In this document: piece by piece, positions 1 to 12,000 of the stretch | How the letters are laid out: every line of letters starts with the position of its first letter | Numbering within the stretch: position 1 is the first letter of the stretch | From: Watersipora subatra | Taxonomy: Eukaryota > Bryozoa > Gymnolaemata > Cheilostomatida > Watersiporidae | DNA length: 64,000 nucleotides | Direction of reading: 5' to 3' | NCBI RefSeq assembly: GCF_963576615.1 | Contig: NC_088712.1 | Location: forward strand, 53,301,114-53,365,113 | Program-made: the position numbers and the translations under genes | Notes under the pieces: generated by a model | What the model was told of the DNA's origin: nothing | Database searches by the model: none | The model's input: only the letters and a program-made list of their open reading frames with translations

Positions 1-123
1 GCTCAAGTATGACCACCACTGCCCATGGCTCTCGGCTTGCGTCGGAGAGAAGAACCACAAATTCTTCTGGCTTTTCCTTTTGTTTATTAACATTGTCATT
101 ATTTTCTCAGCCATCATCGCTGT
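1..123 (+). CDS. ZDHHC12: DHHC-core exon, copy A (partial at window edge)
   Basis: This is the 3' 123 bases of a DHHC exon: [20 protein letters not shown] and the following membrane segment. It ends at a GTAAGT donor (124-129). It differs from copy B at only five bases, at 25, 31, 34, 35 and 40, all transitions; one changes an amino acid (Ala in SAC versus Thr in STC). The first 25 or so intron bases are also almost the same as in copy B. The exon is open and keeps every catalytic residue, so it is not a decayed copy. Confidence 0.8.
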
Positions 124-3056
124 GTAAGTTGTGTAATTGTCTACTCCTACATTCTAACATGACAATGTATTGCGAAACTATAAATTCACTTTTAATCGCC
201 CCCAGTACGGCTGGGTGGAATGACAAAAGACTGAGCAGCCTTTTGAAAGGACCAGACAGGTGTTTGCCTTACGATGTTCTGTATGTATGTGTAGATTACA
301 TGCCTTACTCTATAAAGTAAGGCATGAGTTCCAAACATGAGTTCCCATCTTGGATACGCACAAGTCGACTAGCAATTGTATTGACTGAGCCATCATTTAC
401 TGGTGTCAGATATGAGTGTTACTGGCAGCATTCCTTTACATGTACAACCACATGCGCCACACCGTGACACTGTTAACATATTAATATTATTATTGTGTAA
501 TAATAATAATATATTATTATTCAATATTCTATTTATAATCTGTTAATAGAACAGGTCTAAAACATTACACAAAGTATTCTATTTATTTTCTGTTGCCCGT
601 TGTATGTGCGTTGTGATGATAGTGTATGTGTGTTGTGATGATAGTGTATGTGCGTTGTGATGATAGTGTATGTGCGTTGTGATGATAGTGTATGTGCGTT
701 GCAAGAGCCTTGTATGTCCATTGCGCATGCATTGTATGCGCGTTGTACTGACCTAAGATGCACCGTTACCAAAATGTTTAGCTTTTTACAGGAAATTGAC
801 GAGTCACAAAGTAGACCTACAGACTACTAGTTTCAACTTACATTATTGATTAGATTTCAAAATCACCTAATGTGTAGCTTTCTCCTAGCGTTGTGTAGCT
901 ACTACATAAGATTGCACCTACCCATCACTTACCAGTGCATCCATTTTTTACCAGTACATCCATTTTTTCACCAATACATGTACATCCATTTTTCACCAAT
1001 ACATCCATTTTCACCAATACATCCATTTTCACCAATACATCCATTTTCGCCAATACATCCATTTTCGCCAATACATCCATTTTCGCCAGTACATTTGAGG
1101 ACAAAATACAGTGATTCCGATTAATAAACAATCATAAATTGTTATTGAACCATCAAAATATAAATCCTAATTAAAATTCTAAAACCCTTTTGCTTAAACA
1201 TGCAACTATTTCATCATGCACTCTTGCATTTGTTTCAGCAACCAATCAGAAGCAGGCACTGTGAAGATTGTAACAGATGTGTGCTCAAGTATGACCACCA
1301 CTGCCCGTGGCTTTCAACTTGTGTCGGAGAGAAGAACCACAAATTCTTCTGGCTTTTCCTTTTGTTTATTAACATTGTCATTATTTTCTCAGCCATCATC
1401 GCTGTGTAAGTTGTGTAATTGTCTACTCCTTCATTCTAACCTGACAATGTATAGCGAAACTATAAACTCACATTTAATTGTGGCTAGTTTGGCTGGTTGA
1501 AACAATGATATACAGCCCCCCAAGGATAGGCGAGGGCTATCATATGGGCAGGGTTTAATGATCGTTCTCTGTTCGGATTGTGCTAGCCTGGGTTTCGGAG
1601 CAAACACAACTCTCGCGGGGCGGTCGCGTTGCCTTGTTAGGTTTTGGAAAACACGACTCGCTGTTATCGTTTAATTAGCTCATTCAGTCAGTAGACCCCA
1701 CGATTCACAATAGCAAACGTTGAATTTCTACAATGTAGGGGTACTACCTAACCAAAATAATGGTTCCATGCAAAATAAAACATTTCAAATTACCTACATT
1801 TACTAATTTTAAAATTGGTAAAGATCGTAGTATATGCTTAAAGTTGAATATAATTTACCCAAAATTACCTGAACAACGACCTTTTTTTCCTAGTTTCTGA
1901 TCAATATTTTGCCACCCCTGATATAAAATGACAGTCTTTCATCGGTGTCACATTGTTTTACCTGGCCAATAAGATGGGACAGCAGGCAAAGCTGTGCAGT
2001 GTAGTTGTAATACTCAAAATCGAAATATAAAACCGAATTGGGGCTATTTTACGATTGTGACTATTAATATCACGAATGCTTGTGAATGGTAACTGGCTGA
2101 TCATAACGGTGACAATATTGGGATACTATATTTATTTGACAACAAAATGAATTCAACAGATCAGTAAATTAACCACTATATTTCATAATATTTGTAAATT
2201 TACAGGGGGCTTTATTCAGCCTATTTGTTTGTTCGGGTGCCATGTTCGGGTTCATCTCAACAGAGAACGATCATTAAACCCTGCCCATATGATGCCCGTC
2301 GCCTATCCTCGGGGGCTGTATATCATTGGTCGAAATGACAAAAGGTTGAGCAGTCTTTTGAAAAGACCAGACAGGTGTCTGCCCTTCGATGTTCTGTGCG
2401 TATGTGTAGATTGCATGCCTTACTCTGGACCCCATATGTCTCACCGAAATCAGAGACTCTTTGCAATGATTGATATTGTTACAGTTCTGGAACTGTTCTT
2501 TAGAGTTAGACTGAAACTAAACGTTAGTTTTCGTATCGCCAATTGAATGCTGGTATCAATGGATTAAGACCATGAGTTTGTATCCACAAAATAGATACAA
2601 AATTTCTTCTGTGTAGAGTTTGTGAGACATTGAACCTTGCCATTACCAGAGTTTTTAATAGTAATTATTCGTTGTCTCCAAATTAATGTATATATTTTGT
2701 TCCTTTTTAGAAAAGGCTTTCCTTCACACAAACAGAATGATCCAGATTTCGATGGACGCGAGATAGCCTCCATTCTCTTCACAATATTAGACTGCATTAT
2801 CTTTTTGGTAGGGGGTCTAAGCACAATCTCCCTCTTTGGGTTTCACTCTTACCTAATGTGTACAAATCAAACAACGTGGGAGTCTGTGTCAAGGACAAGG
2901 ATCTCATACCTGAAAAAACTGAAGGATGACTACAATCCATTTGACATGGGCTTGTGTTACAATACTTATACATTCTGCTGCAGACGCAAGCCAAAGCATT
3001 GGCGATCAGTTTATAAGAAGTCAACAAGCTCAGTGCACTTGTTTGAAGAAGTCTAA
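1..3056 (+). CDS. ZDHHC12: ZDHHC12-like palmitoyltransferase, 3' part
   Basis: Palmitoyltransferase of the DHHC family, which transfers palmitate to cysteines of cytosolic or membrane proteins from an internal membrane. Visible coding pieces are the DHHC-core exon in two copies (1-123 and 1239-1405) and the terminal exon 2711-3056. The core reads [11 protein letters not shown], then DHHCPW, then CVGEKNH, followed by a hydrophobic membrane segment ([21 protein letters not shown]). The last exon joins in phase (GT plus A gives Val) and carries a second membrane segment and the TTxE-type motif (TTWESVSR), then NPFDMG near the C-terminus. The layout and the TTWE..SR.RI.YL and NPFD.G blocks match ZDHHC12 better than other DHHC enzymes. 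The 5' exons lie left of the window. No AATAAA was seen just after the stop. What I infer: a normal active enzyme, since the catalytic Cys is intact in both exon copies. Confidence 0.85.
603..702. repeat. 22-bp tandem repeat
   Basis: About four and a half copies of a unit like GTATGTGCGTTGTGATGATA GT, in the intron between the two DHHC exon copies. The rest of 330-940 is AT-rich intron in which I see no gene. Confidence 0.8.
940..1097. repeat. 18-bp tandem repeat (CCATTTTC ACCAATACAT)
   Basis: About eight copies of an 18-bp unit, ACATCCATTTTCRCCAAT, with early copies slightly longer. It ends about 140 bases before the acceptor of DHHC exon copy B. Both strands are open over the array only because the period is a multiple of three; it is not a gene. 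Confidence 0.85.
1239..1405 (+). CDS. ZDHHC12: DHHC-core exon, copy B
   Basis: A 167-base exon from an acceptor at TTTCAG (ends 1238) to a GTAAGT donor at 1406. It starts in phase 0 ([11 protein letters not shown]) and ends two bases into a Val codon that is completed by the first base of the 2711 exon. Because 167 is not a multiple of three, splicing copy A to copy B would shift the frame, so only one of the two can be used in a productive transcript if copy A has the same 5' boundary. Confidence 0.85.
1503..2328. mobile_element. Non-autonomous DNA transposon, hAT-like, 826 bp
   Basis: Terminal inverted repeats of about 71 bases (1503-1573 and 2259-2328) start with CAATGATATACAGCCCC. The flanks are GTTGAAA (1496-1502) and GTCGAAA (2329-2335), a 7 to 8 base target duplication with one mismatch, which fits hAT. 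The intron after DHHC exon copy A (around 212-222) lacks the insert and serves as an empty site, so the insertion followed the exon duplication. No transposase reading frame is seen inside. Confidence 0.8.
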
Positions 3057-4118
3057 TCATAATCATAATATTATTAATATTGTTAATTATATATTATTAA
3101 TTGCTGTAATTAGTAATAATACAATCAGCTAAAAAATTTTTTATTTTTGACCTATTCACTCTAATTGATCAATCTTATATTTAACTATACTGTTATTATG
3201 TAACAATACTCTATCATTTATTTTCCCTTTGCATAGAAAATATATTTACGACATTTGGAAGGATTCTGGAATATTCTAAGCTGTCAAAAATATTACGGGC
3301 TGCCCAAATCACATAATTCTTTTCTGTATGACAAGCTGAACACCGAACTTCCAGTCAAAGAAGCATTTACACCATTAATCTTATAACTAATGCAGAAAGG
3401 AGAAATATGTATGAGTGTTGTAAAAATAGAAAGATCATACAGGTCTTATCTATGGCTCCCACTTGGCAGGCACTTCACTAATATTGAATTGGCACACGCA
3501 CACTAATGTAATAACCTTCGTTGACCTCAGAAAACCAGACAACCCATTGAACCGGTTGGTAAAAGCTGCATGCAGCATTTAGTCCATCTTCAGGTGCTGC
3601 CTTGGGTGACTGGAGAAAGCTTTTGGAAGTATTCAGATGCCTTCACAGCTGAATGGATACAAAGGTTGTAAATGGGATGCACAGGAACCTGTAAGTCAGC
3701 AAATGAATAAGTGTATGGGATATGTAAATAGGATAGAGAGGAACATGCAATGCAACCAAATGAAAGATACTGAGATTGTAATAGGTACATGCAATGCCTT
3801 AAATGGATATGATCATCTTGCTCCTTCAATGAAATTTTGCCTGCGGCTCTTTATGGAAGTTGAACAGCGCTGAACTCTTGCGTTGACCACCAGCAACTAC
3901 CAGTGTTACTCGGCGCATCGGTTCTAAGTTCACAGCCAATAGCACTGCGATCCTGTCACCTATCGAACCAGGCTTTAAATACCACTAGTAGCAATGAAAG
4001 GACAACAGCTTCAATAACTTACTAGCTAGCTAATAGTTGTGTTTGTACTAGCAACACTGATCAGCTAGTAGAGTCAGCAAACTATTCACAGCATTCCTCT
4101 CAGTAGCTCTAGCCGGCT
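3057..4118. other. Downstream of ZDHHC12, no gene seen
   Basis: AT-rich start, likely the ZDHHC12 3' untranslated region, then unique-looking sequence. Short open frames around 3590-3873 show no recognisable domain. Confidence 0.5.
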
Positions 4119-7100
4119 AGTAATAGGTAAGTTCAGTAATAAGTAAGTTCGGTAATAAGTAAGTTCAGTAATAAGTAAGTTCAGTAATAAGTAAGTTCAG
4201 TAATAAGTAAGTTCAGTAATACGTAAGTTCAGTAATAAGTAAGTTCAGTAATACGTAAGTTCAGTAATAAGTAAGTTCAGTAATACGTAAGTTCAGTAAT
4301 AAGTAAGTTCAGTAATACGTAAGTTCAGTAATAAGTTCAGTAATAAGTAAGTTCAGTAATAAGTAAGTTCAGTAATACGTAAGATCGGTAATACGTAAGT
4401 TCGGGAATACGTAAGTTCGGTAATACGTAAGTTCAGTAATACGTAAGTTCAGTAATAAGTAAGTTCGGTAATACGTAAGTTCGGTAATAAGTAAGTTCAG
4501 TAATACGTAAGTTTAGTAATAAGTAAGTTCAGTAATAAGTAAGTTCAGTAATAAGTAAGTTCAGTAATAAGTAAGTTCAGTAATAAGTAAGTTCAGTAAT
4601 ACGTAAGTTCAGTAATACGTAAGATCGGTAATACGGAAGTTCGGTAATACGTAAGTTCGGTAATACGTAAGTTCAGTAATACGTAAGTTCAGTAATAAGT
4701 AAGTTCGGTAATACGTAAGTTCGGTAATAAGTAAGTTCAGTAATACGTAAGTTCAGTAATAAGTAAGTTCGGTAATAAGTAAGTTCGGTAATAAGTAAGT
4801 TCGGTAATAAGTAAGTTCAGTAATAAGTAAGTTCGGTAATAAGTAAGTTCGGTAATAAGTAAGTTCGGTAATAAGTAAGTTCGGTAATACGTAAGTTCGG
4901 TAATACGTAAGTTCAGTAATAAGTAAGTTCAGTAATAAGTAAGTTCGGTAATAAGTAAGTTCGGTAATACGTAAGTTCGGTAATACGTAAGTTCAGTAAT
5001 ACGTAAGTTCAGTAATAAGTAAGTTCAGTAATAAGTAAGTTCAGTAATAAGTAAGTTCGGTAATATGTAAGTTCGGTAATACGTAAGTTCAGTAATACGT
5101 AAGTTCAGTAATAAGTAAGTTCGGTAATACGTAAGTTCGGTAATATGTAAGTTCGGTAATACGTAAGTTCGGTAATAAGTAAGTTCAGTAATAAGTAAGT
5201 TCGGTAATAAGTAAGTTCGGTAATACGTAAGTTCGGTAATACGTAAGTTCGGTAATACGTAAGTTCGGTAATACGTAAATTCGGTAATAAGTAAGTTCGG
5301 TAATAAGTAAGTTCGGTAATATGTAAGTTCGGTAATACGTAAGTTCGGTAATAAGTAAGTTCAGTAATAAGTAAGTTCGGTAATAAGTAAGTTCGGTAAT
5401 ACGTAAGTTCGGTAATACGTAAGTTCGGTAATACGTAAGTTCGGTAATACGTAAATTCGGTAATAAGTAAGTTCGGTAATAAGTAAGTTCAGTAATACGT
5501 AAGTTCGGTAATAAGTAAGTTCGGTAATAAGTAAGTTCGGTAATAAGTAAGTTCGGTAATACGTAAGTTCAGTAATAAGTAAGTTCGGTAATAAGTAAGT
5601 TCGGTAATAAATAAGTTCGGTAATACGTAAGTTCAGTAATAAGTAAGTTCAGTAATAAGTAAGTTCAGTAATAAGTAAGTTCAGTTATAAGCAAGTTCAG
5701 TAATAAGTAAGTTCAGTAATAAGTAAGTTCGGGAATAAGTAAGTTCGGTAATAAGTAAGTTCGGTAATACGTAAGTTCGGTAATACGTAAGTTCGGTAAT
5801 ACGTAAGTTCGGTAATACGTAAGTTCGGTAATACGTAAGTTCGGTAATACGTAAGTTCGGTAATACGTGAGTTCGGTAATAAGTAAGTTCGGTAATACGT
5901 AAGTTCGGTAATACGTAAGTTCGGTAATACGTAAGTTCGGTAATACGTAAGTTCGGTAATACGTAAGTTCGGTAATACGTAAGTTCGGTAATACGTAAGT
6001 TCGGTAATAAGTAAGTTCGGTAATCTGTAAGTTCGGTAATACGTAAGTTCGGTAATAAGTAAGTTCAGTAATAAGTAAGTTCAGTAATAAGTAAGTTCGG
6101 TAATACGTAAGTTCGGTAATAAGTTCGGTAATAAGTAAGTTCGGTAATAAGTAAGTTCAGTAATACGTAAGTTCAGTAATAAGTAAGTTCAGTAATAAGT
6201 AAGTTCAGTAATACGTAAGTTCGGTAATACGTAAGTTCAGTAATAAGTAAGTTCAGTAATAAGTAAGTTCAGTAATACGTAAGTTCGGTAATACGTAAGT
6301 TCAGTAATAAGTAAGTTCAGTAATACGTAAGTTCAGTAATAAGTAAGTTCAGTAATACGTAAGTTCGGGAATATGTAAGTTCGGTAATACGTAAGTTCAG
6401 TAATACGTAAGTTCGGTAATAAGTAAGTTCGGTAATAAGTAAGTTCAGTAATACGTAAGTTCGGTAATAAGTAAGTTCAGTAATACGTAAGTTCAGTAAT
6501 AAGTAAGTTCAGTAATAAGTAAGTTCAGTAATAAGTAAGTTCGGTAATACGTAAGTTCAGTAATAGGTAAGTTCGGTAATAAGTAAGTTCGGTAATACGT
6601 AAGTTCGGTAATAAGTAAGTTCGGTAATAAGTAAGTTCGGTAATAAGTAAGTTCGGTAATAAGTAAGTTCGGTAATAAGTAAGTTCGGTAATAAGTAAGT
6701 TCGGTAATAAGTAAGTTCGGTAATAAGTAAGTTCGGTAATACGTAAGTTCAGTAATAAGTAAGTTCAGTAATAAGTAAGTTCAGTAATAAGTAAGTTCCG
6801 GAATAAGTAAGTTCGGTAATAAGTAAGTTCAGTGATAAGTAAGTTCAGTAATAAGTAAGTTCGGTAATAAGTAAGTTCGGTAATAAGTAAGTTCGGTAAT
6901 AAGTAAGTTCGGTAATACGTAAGTTCGGTAATAAGTAAGTTCGGTAATACGTAAGTTCAGTAATAAGTAAGTTTAGTAATACGTAAGTTCGGTAATAAGT
7001 AAGTTCAGTAATACGTAAGTTCAGTAATAAGTAAGTTCAGTAATAAGTAAGTTCAGTAATAAGTAAGTTCAGTAATAAGTAAGTTCAGTTATAAGCAAGT

Positions 7101-8826
7101 TCAGTAATAAGTAAGTTTAGTAATACGTAAGTTCGGTAATACGTAAGTTCGGTAATACGTAAGTTCGGTAATACGTAAGTTCGGTAATAAGTAAGTTCGG
7201 TAATACGTAAGTTCAGTAATACGTAAGTTCAGTAATAAGTAAGTTCGGTAATACGTAAGTTCGGTAATACGTAAGTTCGGTAATAAGTAAGTTCGGTAAT
7301 AAGTAAGTTCGGTAATAAGTAAGTTCGGTAATACGTAAGTTCAGTAATAAGTAAGTTTAGTAATAAGTAAGTTCGGTAATATGTAAGTTCGGTAATACGT
7401 AAGTTCGGTAATAAGTAAGTTCGGTAATAAGTAAGTTTAGTAATAAGTAAGTTCGGTAATAAGTAAGTTCGGTAATACGTAAGTTCGGTAATACGTAAGT
7501 TCGGTAATACGTAAGTTCGGTAATACGTAAGTTCGGTAATACGTAAGTTCGGTAATACGTAAGTTCGGTAATACGTAAGTTCGGTAATACGTAAGTTCGG
7601 TAATAAGTAAGTTCGGTAATACGTAAGTTCGGTAATACGTAAGTTCGGTAATACGTAAGTTCGGTAATACGTAAGTTCGGTAATAAGTAAGTTCGGTAAT
7701 ATGTAAGTTCGGTAATACGTAAGTTCGGTAATACGTAAGTTCGGTAATAAGTAAGTTCAGTAATACGTAAGTTCAGTAATACGTAAGTTCAGTAATAAGT
7801 AAGTTCAGTAATAAGTAAGTTCAGTAATACGTAAGTTCAGTAATAAGTAAGTTCGGTAATACGTAAGTTCAGTAATAAGTAAGTTCAGTAATAAGTAAGT
7901 TCAGTAATAAGTAAGTTCAGTTATAAGCAAGTTCAGTAATAAGTAAGTTTAGTAATACGTAAGTTCGGTAATACGTAAGTTTAGTAATACGTAAGTTCGG
8001 TAATAAGTAAGTTCAGTAATAAGTAAGTTCAGTAATAAGTAAGTTCAGTAATAAGTAAGTTCAGTAATAAGCAAGTTCAGTAATAAGTAAGTTCAGTAAT
8101 ACGTAAGTTCAGTAATAAGTAAGTTTAGTAATACGTAAGTTCGGTAATAAGTAAGTTCAGTAATACGTAAGTTCAGTAATAAGTAAGTTCAGTAATAAGT
8201 AAGTTCAGTAATAAGTAAGTTTAGTAATACGTAAGTTCGGTAATATGTAAGTTCAGTAATAAGTAAGTTCAGTAATAAGTAAGTTCCGGAATAAGTAAGT
8301 TCGGTAATAAGTAAGTTCAGTAATACGTAAGTTCGGTAATACGTAAGTTCGGTAATACGTAAGTTCAGTAATAAGTAAGTTCGGTAATACGTAAGTTCAG
8401 TAATAAGTAAGTTCAGTAATAAGTAAGTTCAGTTATAAGCAAGTTCAGTAATAAGTAAGTTTAGTAATACGTAAGTTCGGTAATACGTAAGTTCGGTAAT
8501 ACGTAAGTTCGGTAATACGTAAGTTCGGTAATAAGTAAGTTCGGTAATACGTAAGTTCGGTAATACGTAAGTTCAGTAATAAGTAAGTTCAGTAATAAGT
8601 AAGTTCGGTAATATGTAAGTTCGGTAATACGTAAGTTCGGTAATACGTAAGTTCGGTAATAAGTAAGTTCAGTAATACGTAAGTTCAGTAATAAGTAAGT
8701 TCAGTAATAAGTAAGTTCAGTAATAAGTAAGTTCAGTAATAAGTAAGTTCAGTAATAAGTAAGTTCGGTAATAAGTAAGTTCAGTAATAAGTAAGTTCAG
8801 TAATACGTAAGTTCGGTAATACGTAC
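4119..8826. repeat. 4.7 kb minisatellite, 16-bp unit
   Basis: A continuous head-to-tail array of AGTTCRGTAATAMGTA, about 294 units by length. Nearly all variation falls on two sites: CAG or CGG, and AAGT, ACGT or ATGT. Every typical unit contains GTAAGT, the intronic part of a perfect 5' splice site on the + strand. Rare marked units reveal block duplication: AGATCGG at about 4382 and 4622 (240 bases, 15 units), GTAAATTCGG at about 5276 and 5452 (176 bases, 11 units), and GTTATAAGCAAG near 5683, 7088, 7920 and 8430. It lies between the 3' ends of two convergent genes. Confidence 0.97.
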
Positions 8827-9022
8827 TACGTATTACTACGTTACTACATTCTTTTTAGCAGCAGAAATTTTTCCATGACCTACTCCACTACAAGGGCCAA
8901 ACTGGAATACTGGCTAGGCCATATCCGACGCAGAGGCAGGAGTTTGCTGACCCTTGCTATACAGTAATCGGGTGGGTGACATGTGTTAGTGAGCTATATC
9001 TGCTAAAGAGCTAACAAAGACA

Positions 9023-12000
9023 CTAGTAAAATGTCTTGTGTCTAACCAGCTGATTGTCCGATGGTCCGACTAGGAAGGGTTTAGTACTGGAGCTTCCTGT
9101 GAAGTTCTGACTGATAGATAGGCCGCTGAGAGCATAGCACGTATGGTAGTAGTCTCTGCTCCTAGTAAAATAAATAATTTCACTCGCAGTCAGTATTCAG
9201 GAGAGGTGAATCTCTTAATTGCTGTGGCAAATAAGAATGCCCTGGTTCTCTCAACTGGGCCTATCATTATCTTTTAGAGATACAAATTAGATGTCAAGTG
9301 TGTGTGTATAACTATTGGCTTTAGTAATTATCAACAAAATTATGTTTTCCATCACGTCAGATTAAACGCAGGAGAACATAAATCATGAATTATAGAGTGA
9401 GTTGTGAAAAGTGCTTTAAAAGTTAGCGGGAATCTGATTGCGTCGTAATGAAGTCTAACTGGTTAATTCTAAGTTGTAGTAACAGAAAGTTCATAAACTG
9501 AAACGTGTGATGGTGTACGTAGTATGTTGGTGTCACGGAACAGAAAATGATGCTTATTATATGTGTATATGAATAAAATCTGGACAAGGTTTATGCAAGA
9601 TCTTAAAACCTGTAAGACAAATACAGAGGCGCTATGAGATGATGATGAGATGGCGCTGGGATGAGGCAACATGTTCACAGATTTTGTGATGTAGTTGGTA
9701 AGAGTATGGTGATCCCGAATATCACAGAGTTAATAAACATCGCATCTTATTCACACAACTCTTAGTTAAAAAACTAGTCACATAGAAGTCACAATGATCT
9801 CTTCATAGCAGAGGGTAAAGACCCAGGAAAGGCAAGAGATTCGAGATCACAAGCACATGTTTTACAGTTAGGTGCAGAATTACAGCAGCCCCCTCAGCCA
9901 TATGACAGATGTTATGTTTCATTTAAAGTTACAGCGCTGAAAATCACCAGAACTAAATGTTATTTTCCTCCAGAATTTGTGAGCAGCGTTTATATAATAA
10001 ATTGAAACTTTATGCATTTCAACTCTATTGCTTTCATTCAATGACAACTTGACCCATGTCTCATGCTGCAAACACTTTGAAATGACTTTAAAGTGGTTTG
10101 AGCCCAAGATTATAGCCAGCTCCTTGCTTTGAGATAGTTCTGCATTGTTGCTGAACTTTTCAGGTGTTTCCTGCTTTCCTTGTAGCACAACAAGACTGTT
10201 TTGAGACATGCAATGATTGACAAGTTCACTCTAAGTTTTTTATTAAAGCTCAGTTTAGCTTGTAACTCTTTGTAGTCAAAGAACTAAAAGATTTTTATTT
10301 AATTAGATAAAAAGAGTAAACTTTAGGCTGTAAAATTATGTGTAGATTTATGCACTGAGAGATGACCGGAGATGAGAAGATCTTTCAACCAACAACGAAC
10401 ATGAGAATGGCCAGAGATTTGCTAGGAATATCTGGGAGCACAATTAGGGCAATTTACTATTCAGCGTGTTTATAAGCTTACAATTATTGGGATGTTTTGC
10501 CGACATAACATAGTATTAGTAAGGACAACAGGCTAGCTGCCAGGTCAGAGATCAGAAACATACTTTCCAGGTTTATCAATAAATCCTCCATTGTGGTGTT
10601 GGCAGCAAAGCAGCACATATTCCTGTAGAGCCCCGTTGTGGAACATCCACTTTTGTGATTGGAATTCTGGGAGGGATGATATCACTGGTATAATAGCCGA
10701 TTGCCAGAAACTGTAGCAAGAATCTACAAGCTTGTTGGTGCGACCTTGGAAGCCTCCTTCAAGTTTCATCTGCCGATTCACTGTCCACCGCTAAAATACC
10801 ATAAAAAGAGTTGTTTATTAATGATAATAAGGCAAAGTTTAACAGTAAACAGAGATGCCAACCATACATCACTTTAGTAAAGAAACAGGCAAAAATAAAC
10901 TGATTGCTAAGAGGAAGAATTGGAATTGAAAAAAAAACATGATTTGTTTCAGAAAAATCGGATTTTTTATTTAGATCAATTTTTTCAACTGTCATGATGA
11001 TTTTTGATAAATTTGATTTTTTCACTCAATTTTGCTCATGTAAATTGTCTGTTAATTACATTGCGCCTCAGAATGCTGGTAAACCCACTTTTCCGTACCA
11101 GAGACTTGCATGCTTAATTTGACAAAATTTCACATGTCTTGCATTCACAGCCATATAAAATTATAATGTGCAACTACATGTAGGTCAGTGGAGTAGAGCT
11201 ACTAGCAGTTTGACATAAAGTACGACTAGGAGCGAAAGACATAAGAAGGCAGTGAGGAGTGAGAGAAAACTGTACCAGTTACAGGTGTTACCTCACAGAT
11301 AATTCCGCTTTGAGTTGTACAAAATCAACTCACAGGTCCTAACTTCAAAGGTCCTTCCGTAGCATTTCACTCCAGACAGTCAATTATCTCCATCACACTT
11401 GCTAATTCATGACAGAGGATTCTTTTATAGATTTCTTACACATGCATCAAAACAAGGTTGTTTGTCAAGAAACACTGATTTTTCCATACTTGAAAAAATC
11501 ACGAAAATGGTGATTTTTTTCCCAAAAAAATCATGATTTAAATCATTGGATTTTTTTATGTCAACCGAAGGCAGAATGAGAAAACAACATAAAGGAGACT
11601 ATAGAAAATATTTAGTTGGGCAAAGCGAAGAAAATAAGAAGCAATGGTGAGGAGAGATGAACAAGGCTATAAAAGAATACAGAAATAACTGTGCAATATA
11701 TAAATCTATAATAGACAGAAGAGATTACGTAAAATCAGCCAATCATGGTAAACCAAAAAAATTAGTAACAATATTAGAACGAATCATGAGACCTCAAAAG
11801 GGGAAATACAGAGATAAAAAGGGAAGAAAAGCATGCAGGAAGCAGCATATAAAAAGGTCCCCAAGTCAAATAACCAAAAAGACCATACCAGCAAGGAATC
11901 CATGTCACAGAGCTTCTCGTGGCCAAGCAGAGTGAGGGCAGCGATACCGCAGAAGGCATAACCACCGTGGGCCTCCATACCAGGGACTCCCCCAAACCCT

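Noticed and set aside
4119-8826. CRISPR array or centromere-like satellite
   Set aside because: The units are 16 bp with no unique spacers and the context is eukaryotic genes; a 4.7 kb array between genes is a minisatellite, not evidence for a centromere.
11657-11935. Lys-rich 92-residue frame on the + strand
   Set aside because: It overlaps FNTB exon 7 antisense and intron sequence and shows no domain.
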